Position numbers and translations under genes: made by a program. The notes under the pieces were generated by a model that worked only from the letters and a program-made list of their open reading frames with translations, searched no databases and was not told the DNA's origin. This document shows, piece by piece, positions 59,574 through 64,000 of a stretch of 64,000 bases of DNA. Position 1 is the first letter of the stretch; each line of letters opens with the position of its first letter. Origin of the DNA: Kitasatospora sp. NBC_00315 (lineage in GTDB: Bacteria; Actinomycetota; Actinomycetes; Streptomycetales; Streptomycetaceae); assembly GCF_041435095.1 (NCBI RefSeq), contig NZ_CP108025.1, positions 4,898,001-4,962,000 on the forward strand, in the 5' to 3' direction.

Positions 59574-59849
59574 TCCAGGACCCGCTGGTAACGCCATAAG
59601 CGAAGCAGTGGTGCCCGATCCCACACGGCCTCTTTTTGGGGCTTCGTACGGAATCCCGTAAGGTAGTGGGGTCGGGCCCCCTGTCGCGGCAGCTCCATAG
59701 CTGCTGTCGACCCTCTTCGGAGGGCTCGCACTTAGTCTTACGACGCCGCAGGTCCCCTGCGTCTGTGCCCCTGTCCGCACTCCTTCACCGGAGTGCGGCG
59801 GGGGGACCTGGCGCGGAGAAACCACGGCGAGAGAGGCCTGAGGCCCATC
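59574..59849 (+). promoter_or_regulatory. Structured gap before rpsH, with a possible internal promoter
   Basis: 276 bases without a gene, long for an spc operon. A candidate promoter is TTGGGG (59636-59641), 17 bases, TAAGGT (59659-59664). Downstream RNA can fold: CCCTC-TTCG-GAGGG (59711-59724), CCGCACTCC with GGAGTGCGG (59775-59798), and an enclosing pair CAGGTCCCC (59749-59757) with GGGGACCTG (59802-59810). This could be a leader for rpsH and later genes, perhaps with S8 control as in E. coli; the control is inference. Confidence 0.5.
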
Positions 59850-60257
59850 ATGACCATGACCGACCCCATCGCAGACATGCTCACGCGTCTGCGTAACGCG
59901 AACTCGGCGTACCACGACACCGTGGCGATGCCGGCCAGCAAGATCAAGGCGCACGTCGCCGAGATCCTGCAGCAGGAGGGCTACATCTCCTCCTGGAAGG
60001 TTGAGGAGCCGCAGGAGAACGAGGTCGGCAAGAAGCTGACCATCGAGCTCAAGTTCGGCCCCAACCGTGAGCGCTCGATCGCTGGCATCAAGCGGATCAG
60101 CAAGCCGGGCCTGCGGGTCTACGCAAAGTCCACCAATCTGCCGAAGGTGCTCGGCGGCCTGGGCGTGGCGATCATCTCCACGTCCTCGGGTCTCCTCACC
60201 GACAAGCAGGCCGCCAAGAAGGGCGTAGGCGGAGAAGTTCTCGCCTACGTCTGGTAA
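59850..60257 (+). CDS. rpsH: 30S ribosomal protein S8
   Basis: S8, 135 residues, a primary binder of the 16S central domain and a translational repressor of spc operons in E. coli. It begins MTMTDPIADMLTRLRNANSA at ATG 59850. FGPNRERSIAGIKRISKPGL and STSSGLLTDKQAAKKGVGGE are conserved. The start is set by this conserved N-terminus, with GAGAGG and TGAGG upstream. Confidence 0.98.
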   Translation: MTMTDPIADMLTRLRNANSAYHDTVAMPASKIKAHVAEILQQEGYISSWKVEEPQENEVGKKLTIELKFGPNRERSIAGIKRISKPGLRVYAKSTNLPKVLGGLGVAIISTSSGLLTDKQAAKKGVGGEVLAYVW

Positions 60258-60279
60258 TTCGGGAAACGGAGGTACAGCA

Positions 60280-60819
60280 ATGTCGCGCATTGGACGGCTG
60301 CCCATCCCGGTTCCCGCCGGCGTGGACGTCACCATCGATGGCCAGGCGGTCTCGGTGAAGGGTCCCAAGGGATCCCTCACCCACGTTGTCGCCGCGCCGA
60401 TCGAGATCGGCAAGGGCGAGGACGGCAACCTGCTCGTCACCCGCCCGAACGACGAGCGTCAGTCGAAGGCCCTTCACGGCCTTTCCCGCACGCTGGTGGC
60501 GAACATGATCACCGGCGTGACCGCGGGCTACCGCAAGTCGCTGGAGATCAGCGGTGTTGGTTACCGAGTCGCAGCGAAGGGCTCCAACATGGAGTTCCAG
60601 CTCGGCTACAGCCACCCGATTCTGATCGAGGCCCCGGAGGGCATCTCCTTCGTGGTCGAGTCGCCCACCAAGTTCCACGTGGACGGGATTGACAAGCAGC
60701 TGGTCGGCGAGGTTTCGGCCAAGATCCGCAAGCTGCGCAAGCCCGACCCGTACAAGGCCAAGGGCGTCAAGTACGCGGGCGAGGTCATCCGCCGCAAGGT
60801 CGGAAAGAGCGGTAAGTAA
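60280..60819 (+). CDS. rplF: 50S ribosomal protein L6
   Basis: L6, 179 residues, near the sarcin-ricin loop. SRIGRLPIPVPAGVDVTIDG, GVTAGYRKSLEISGVGYRVA, and the C-terminal RKPDPYKAKGVKYAGEVIRR. GGAGGTACAGCA precedes ATG 60280. Confidence 0.99.
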   Translation: MSRIGRLPIPVPAGVDVTIDGQAVSVKGPKGSLTHVVAAPIEIGKGEDGNLLVTRPNDERQSKALHGLSRTLVANMITGVTAGYRKSLEISGVGYRVAAKGSNMEFQLGYSHPILIEAPEGISFVVESPTKFHVDGIDKQLVGEVSAKIRKLRKPDPYKAKGVKYAGEVIRRKVGKSGK

Positions 60820-60822
60820 GCC

Positions 60823-61206
60823 ATGAGTCTTTCTGTCAAGATCGGCAAGGGCAACGCCTACAAGCCCTCCGCCCGTAAGCGCCGCGCGATCCGCGTTCGC
60901 AAGCGTGTCACCGGTACCGAGCTGCGTCCGCGCCTCGTGGTGACGCGTTCGAACCGCCACATGGTCGCCCAGGTCATCGACGACGCCAAGGGTTTCACCC
61001 TGGTGTCGGCGTCCACTCTCGACGTTTCCATCAAGGGCGTCGAGGGCGACAAGACCGAGCTGGCCAAGAAGGTCGGGAGCCTGGTCGCCGAGCGCGCCAA
61101 GGCCGCCGGCATCGAGTCGGTCGTCTTCGACCGCGCGGGCAACCGGTACGCCGGCCGCATCGCCGCTCTGGCCGATGCTGCTCGCGAGGCCGGGCTCGAC
61201 TTCTAA
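60823..61206 (+). CDS. rplR: 50S ribosomal protein L18
   Basis: L18, 127 residues, binds 5S rRNA with L5. RKRRAIRVRKRVTGTELRPR, LVVTRSNRHMVAQVIDDAKG, and FDRAGNRYAGRIAALADAAR. It starts three bases after rplF. Confidence 0.99.
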   Translation: MSLSVKIGKGNAYKPSARKRRAIRVRKRVTGTELRPRLVVTRSNRHMVAQVIDDAKGFTLVSASTLDVSIKGVEGDKTELAKKVGSLVAERAKAAGIESVVFDRAGNRYAGRIAALADAAREAGLDF

Positions 61207-61254
61207 GCCGCTCGTCGGCTCAGTCGACGGACGTAATCGAGAGAGGTAATTCCA

Positions 61255-61872
61255 ATGGCTGGACCCCAGCGCCGCGGTAGCGGCGCCGGCGGCGGCACCG
61301 GCGGTGGCGAGCGGCGTGACCGTAAGCGTGACGGCGGCGCCCCCGTCGTCGAGAAGAGCGCATACGTCGAGCGTGTCGTCGCGATCAACCGTGTCGCCAA
61401 GGTTGTCAAGGGTGGTCGTCGTTTCAGCTTCACCGCGCTGGTCGTGGTGGGCGACGGTGACGGCACCGTAGGTGTCGGATACGGCAAGGCGAAGGAGGTT
61501 CCGGCCGCCATCGCCAAGGGTGTTGAAGAGGCCAAGAAGAACTTCTTCAAGGTCCCCCGTATCCAGGGCACCATCCCTCACCCGATCCAGGGCGAGAAGG
61601 CTGCCGGCGTCGTGCTCCTGAAGCCGGCTGCCCCCGGTACCGGCGTTATCGCCGGTGGCCCGGTGCGTGCCGTTCTGGAGTGCGCCGGCATCCACGACAT
61701 CCTGTCGAAGTCGCTCGGCTCTTCCAACGCGATCAACATCGTGCACGCCACGGTCACCGCTCTGAAGGGCCTCGTGCGCCCCGAAGAGGTCGCGGCCCGT
61801 CGTGGCCTGCCGCTGGAGGACGTGGCTCCCGCTGCCCTGCTGCGGGCGCGTGCTGCTGGGGTGAGCGCCTGA
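61255..61872 (+). CDS. rpsE: 30S ribosomal protein S5
   Basis: S5, 205 residues, involved in accuracy and mRNA entry. A Gly/Arg-rich N-terminal tail (about 35 residues) precedes EKSAYVERVVAINRVAKVVK and GGRRFSFTALVVVGDGDGTV, the spectinomycin-related loop. GKAKEVPAAIAKGVEEAKKN and SSNAINIVHATVTALKGL follow. Its stop overlaps rpmD by one base. Confidence 0.99.
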   Translation: MAGPQRRGSGAGGGTGGGERRDRKRDGGAPVVEKSAYVERVVAINRVAKVVKGGRRFSFTALVVVGDGDGTVGVGYGKAKEVPAAIAKGVEEAKKNFFKVPRIQGTIPHPIQGEKAAGVVLLKPAAPGTGVIAGGPVRAVLECAGIHDILSKSLGSSNAINIVHATVTALKGLVRPEEVAARRGLPLEDVAPAALLRARAAGVSA

Positions 61873-62054
61873 TGGCTCGCCTCAAGATCACGCAGACCAA
61901 GTCCTACATCGGTAGCAAGCAGAACCACCGTGACACCCTTCGTTCGCTTGGTCTCAAGCGGATGAACGACGTGGTCGTGAAGGAGGACCGTCCCGAGATT
62001 CGCGGGATGGCCCAGACTGTCCGCCACCTCGTCACGGTCGAGGAGGTTGACTGA
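61872..62054 (+). CDS. rpmD: 50S ribosomal protein L30
   Basis: L30, 60 residues, a small peripheral protein. RLKITQTKSYIGSKQNHRDT and LRSLGLKRMNDVVVKEDRPE. ATG 61872 shares a base with the rpsE stop. Confidence 0.98.
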   Translation: MARLKITQTKSYIGSKQNHRDTLRSLGLKRMNDVVVKEDRPEIRGMAQTVRHLVTVEEVD

Positions 62055-62055
62055 C

Positions 62056-62508
62056 ATGGCGGACTCTCCGCTGAAGGTCCACAACCTGCGTCCCGCCCCG
62101 GGTGCCAAGACCGCCAAGACCCGCGTGGGTCGTGGCGAGGCGTCCAAGGGTAAGACCGCTGGTCGTGGTACCAAGGGCACCAAGGCTCGCTACCAGGTTC
62201 CGACGCGCTTCGAGGGTGGGCAGATGCCCCTCCACATGCGTCTGCCGAAGCTCAAGGGCTTCAAGAACCCGTTCAAGATCACCTTCCAGGTGGTCAACCT
62301 CGACAAGCTGGCCGAGCTCTACCCGCAGGGTGGAGAGGTCACGGTCGAGGACCTGGTCGCCAAGGGCGCCGTTCGCAAGAACTCGCTCGTCAAGGTGCTC
62401 GGCACCGGCGACATCTCGGTCGCGCTGCAGGTTTCGGTTGACGCCGTCTCCGGCTCCGCCGCCGAGAAGATCACCGCCGCCGGCGGCACCGTCACCGAGC
62501 TCATCTGA
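62056..62508 (+). CDS. rplO: 50S ribosomal protein L15
   Basis: L15, 150 residues, a late assembly protein. ADSPLKVHNLRPAPGAKTAK, the glycine-rich VGRGEASKGKTAGRGTKGTK and RFEGGQMPLHMRLPKLKGFK. ATG 62056 has AGGAGG nine bases upstream; ATG 62047 is a less likely start. A strong terminator follows, so rplO ends the spc transcript. Confidence 0.98.
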   Translation: MADSPLKVHNLRPAPGAKTAKTRVGRGEASKGKTAGRGTKGTKARYQVPTRFEGGQMPLHMRLPKLKGFKNPFKITFQVVNLDKLAELYPQGGEVTVEDLVAKGAVRKNSLVKVLGTGDISVALQVSVDAVSGSAAEKITAAGGTVTELI

Positions 62509-62521
62509 GCTCGCTGACTCC

Positions 62522-62559
62522 CGGGCCCCGTACTTCCCGCAAGGGAGGTACGGGGCCCG
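62522..62559 (+). terminator. Terminator after rplO
   Basis: A 17-bp stem (62522-62538 with 62543-62559, GCAA loop) with one G-U type pair. It separates the ribosomal operon from secY. Confidence 0.85.
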
Positions 62560-62683
62560 CTGCATTTCCCGGCCGCCCCGTCCGGCTGTCCGCGGAACGG
62601 ATTCCCGCCCGGAAACGCCAAGTCTTTTGTATGGCAAAACCGGGCATCCCGTACCCCATGCGTGGGGGAGGGGCGGCACGCGC

Positions 62684-62713
62684 TTCTGTCGGGTGGCCGT
62701 GCACTGTTAGAGT
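62684..62713 (+). promoter_or_regulatory. Possible secY promoter
   Basis: TTCTGT (62684-62689), an 18-base spacer and TAGAGT (62708-62713). A second -10-like TAGGCT stands at 62730-62735. The gap of 330 bases between rplO and secY otherwise holds only the terminator. Confidence 0.45.
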
Positions 62714-62838
62714 CCGTGGAGTTCCCTTGTAGGCTCGCGCAGCTCTGTCTGCGCCCGTCCGTCGGGAGCGGAACCGCAAACTCCCCCCATCAGGACCGAC
62801 CCTCCCGCCGACGACGTGCGGGAGGCGCAGGAGGCACC

Positions 62839-64000
62839 GTGCTCAGTGCGTTCGCGCGGGCGTTCAAGACGCCCGACCTGCGCAAGAAGCTGCTGTTCAC
62901 GCTGGGCATCATGGTGCTGTTCCGGCTGGGTGCGCACATCCCCATCCCAGGGGTCAGTTTCACGGCAGTGAACCAGTGTTTGTCCGGACCGGCGAAGACG
63001 AGCGGCCTGTTCGGCCTCGTCAACCTGTTCAGCGGTAACGCTCTGCTCCAGCTGACGATCTTCGCCCTCGGCATCATGCCGTACATCACGGCCAGCATCA
63101 TCCTCCAGCTCCTCACCGTCGTGATCCCGCGACTCGAGGCGTTGAAGAAGGAGGGGCAGGCCGGCACCGCGAGGATCACCCAGTACACCCGCTACCTGAC
63201 CATCGCGCTGGCCGTGCTCCAGGGCACCGGCATCGTGGCGACGGCCTCCAGCGGCGCGCTGTTCTCCGGTTGCGCCCAGGCCAACCAGATCGTGCCGGAC
63301 ACCTCGGTGTTCCGGATCGCGGTGATGGTCATCACGATGACCGCCGGCACCTCGGTGATCATGTGGCTGGGTGAGCTGATCACCGACCGCGGTATCGGCA
63401 ACGGCATGTCCATCCTGATCTTCACCTCCATCGCGGCCGGCTTCCCGGGCTCGATGTGGGCGATCAAGAAGTCGGGCACCATCGGCGGCGGCTGGGTGGA
63501 GTTCCTCTCCGTCATCGCGGTCGGCGTGATCGTTGTGATGCTGGTCATCTTCGTGGAGCAGGCACAGCGCCGGATTCCGGTTCAGTACGCCAAGCGGATG
63601 ATCGGGCGCCGCGCCTTCGGCGGCACCTCGACCTACATCCCGCTCAAGGTCAACCAGGCCGGTGTCATCCCGGTCATCTTCGCCTCGTCGCTGCTGTACA
63701 TCCCGGCTCTGCTGGTCCAGCTGACCAACAGCCAGGCCGGCTGGGCGACGTGGATCAGGACGAACTTCGTCAAGGGTGACCACCCGATCTACATGGCCAC
63801 CTACTTCCTCCTGATCGTGTTCTTCGCCTTCTTCTATGTGGCTATCTCCTTCAACCCCGAAGAAGTTGCCGACAATATGAAGAAGTATGGTGGGTTCATC
63901 CCGGGGATCCGGGCCGGCCGACCGACGGCCGAGTACCTGAACTACGTGCTCACCCGCATCACGTGGCCGGGTTCGCTCTACCTGGGCCTGATCGCGTTGA
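62839..64000 (+). CDS. secY: Preprotein translocase subunit SecY (3' end cut off by window edge)
   Basis: The pore subunit of the Sec translocon; 387 codons are visible and the frame is still open at the edge. The start is GTG 62839 (LSAFARAFKTPDLRKKLLFT), with AGGAGG four to five bases upstream. TM1 (LGIMVLFRLGAHIPIPG) is followed by the plug region with VNLFSGNALLQLTIFALGIM, PYITASIILQLLTVVIPRLE and the KKEGQAGTARITQYTRYLTI loop. GELITDRGIGNGMSILIFTS and QRRIPVQYAKRMIGRRAFGG carry the conserved ribosome- and SecA-binding loop. NPEEVADNMKKYGGFIPGIR lies near the edge. adk and map are expected downstream by synteny. Confidence 0.97.
   Translation, partial: MLSAFARAFKTPDLRKKLLFTLGIMVLFRLGAHIPIPGVSFTAVNQCLSGPAKTSGLFGLVNLFSGNALLQLTIFALGIMPYITASIILQLLTVVIPRLEALKKEGQAGTARITQYTRYLTIALAVLQGTGIVATASSGALFSGCAQANQIVPDTSVFRIAVMVITMTAGTSVIMWLGELITDRGIGNGMSILIFTSIAAGFPGSMWAIKKSGTIGGGWVEFLSVIAVGVIVVMLVIFVEQAQRRIPVQYAKRMIGRRAFGGTSTYIPLKVNQAGVIPVIFASSLLYIPALLVQLTNSQAGWATWIRTNFVKGDHPIYMATYFLLIVFFAFFYVAISFNPEEVADNMKKYGGFIPGIRAGRPTAEYLNYVLTRITWPGSLYLGLIAL

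Overview
The window is very GC-rich DNA from an actinobacterium. It uses GTG and TTG starts freely, the ribosomal and RNA polymerase gene order is actinobacterial, and the proteins RpoB, RpoC, EF-Tu and S12 are of Streptomyces type. It looks like a chromosome segment of Streptomyces or Kitasatospora (Streptomycetaceae); the sequence alone does not let me separate the two genera. No rRNA operon, CRISPR array, prophage or insertion sequence was seen.

Layout. (1) 1-14.1 kb: nusG (cut by the left edge), rplK-rplA, two secreted or lipoprotein paralogues, rplJ-rplL with an L10-type leader, and rpoB-rpoC, with promoters and strong hairpin terminators between units. (2) 14.4-14.8 kb: two initiator tRNA-fMet genes inside a 134-bp duplicated promoter-proximal/tRNA/terminator unit. 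(3) 14.8-33.3 kb: an accessory block between rpoC and rpsL. It holds a two-component system and a membrane protein, a helicase-C-like protein, a frameshifted VWA gene, a sirtuin, a truncated PP2C phosphatase fragment, a kinase gene broken by an exact 25-bp tandem duplication, a cytochrome P450, an ADP-ribosylglycohydrolase fragment followed by a complete homologue, a zinc-ribbon/TPR protein, a DUF2786 protein, a DUF1707/DUF4190 protein, a multi-membrane glycosyltransferase-like protein and a DUF2142 protein. (4) 33.3-38.1 kb: the str operon rpsL-rpsG-fusA-tuf. (5) 38.2-52.2 kb: a cell-envelope glycan cluster with three family 2 glycosyltransferases, an acyltransferase, a large membrane GT-C-like protein, the full dTDP-L-rhamnose set rmlA, rmlB, rmlC and rmlD, a flippase-like protein, DUF2304, and a second copy of the multi-membrane glycosyltransferase seen in block 3. 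(6) 52.2-64 kb: the S10-spc operon from rpsJ to rplO, followed by secY, which runs off the right edge.

How it works together. Blocks 1, 4 and 6 are housekeeping transcription and translation genes. Their regulation is visible as sigma-70-type promoters (rplK, rplJ, rpoB, rpsL, and possible ones before rpsH and secY), long structured leaders and terminators. Block 5 reads as one pathway: RmlA, B, C and D make dTDP-rhamnose, cytoplasmic GT2 enzymes assemble a lipid-linked glycan, the flippase-like protein moves it out, and membrane GT-C and acyltransferase proteins finish it outside. Block 3 mixes working genes with visibly decaying ones: a VWA protein, a PP2C phosphatase, a kinase and an ADP-ribosylglycohydrolase are all broken within 5 kb. 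That suggests loss of a phosphorylation and ADP-ribosylation linked system, or local sequence errors; reads would decide.
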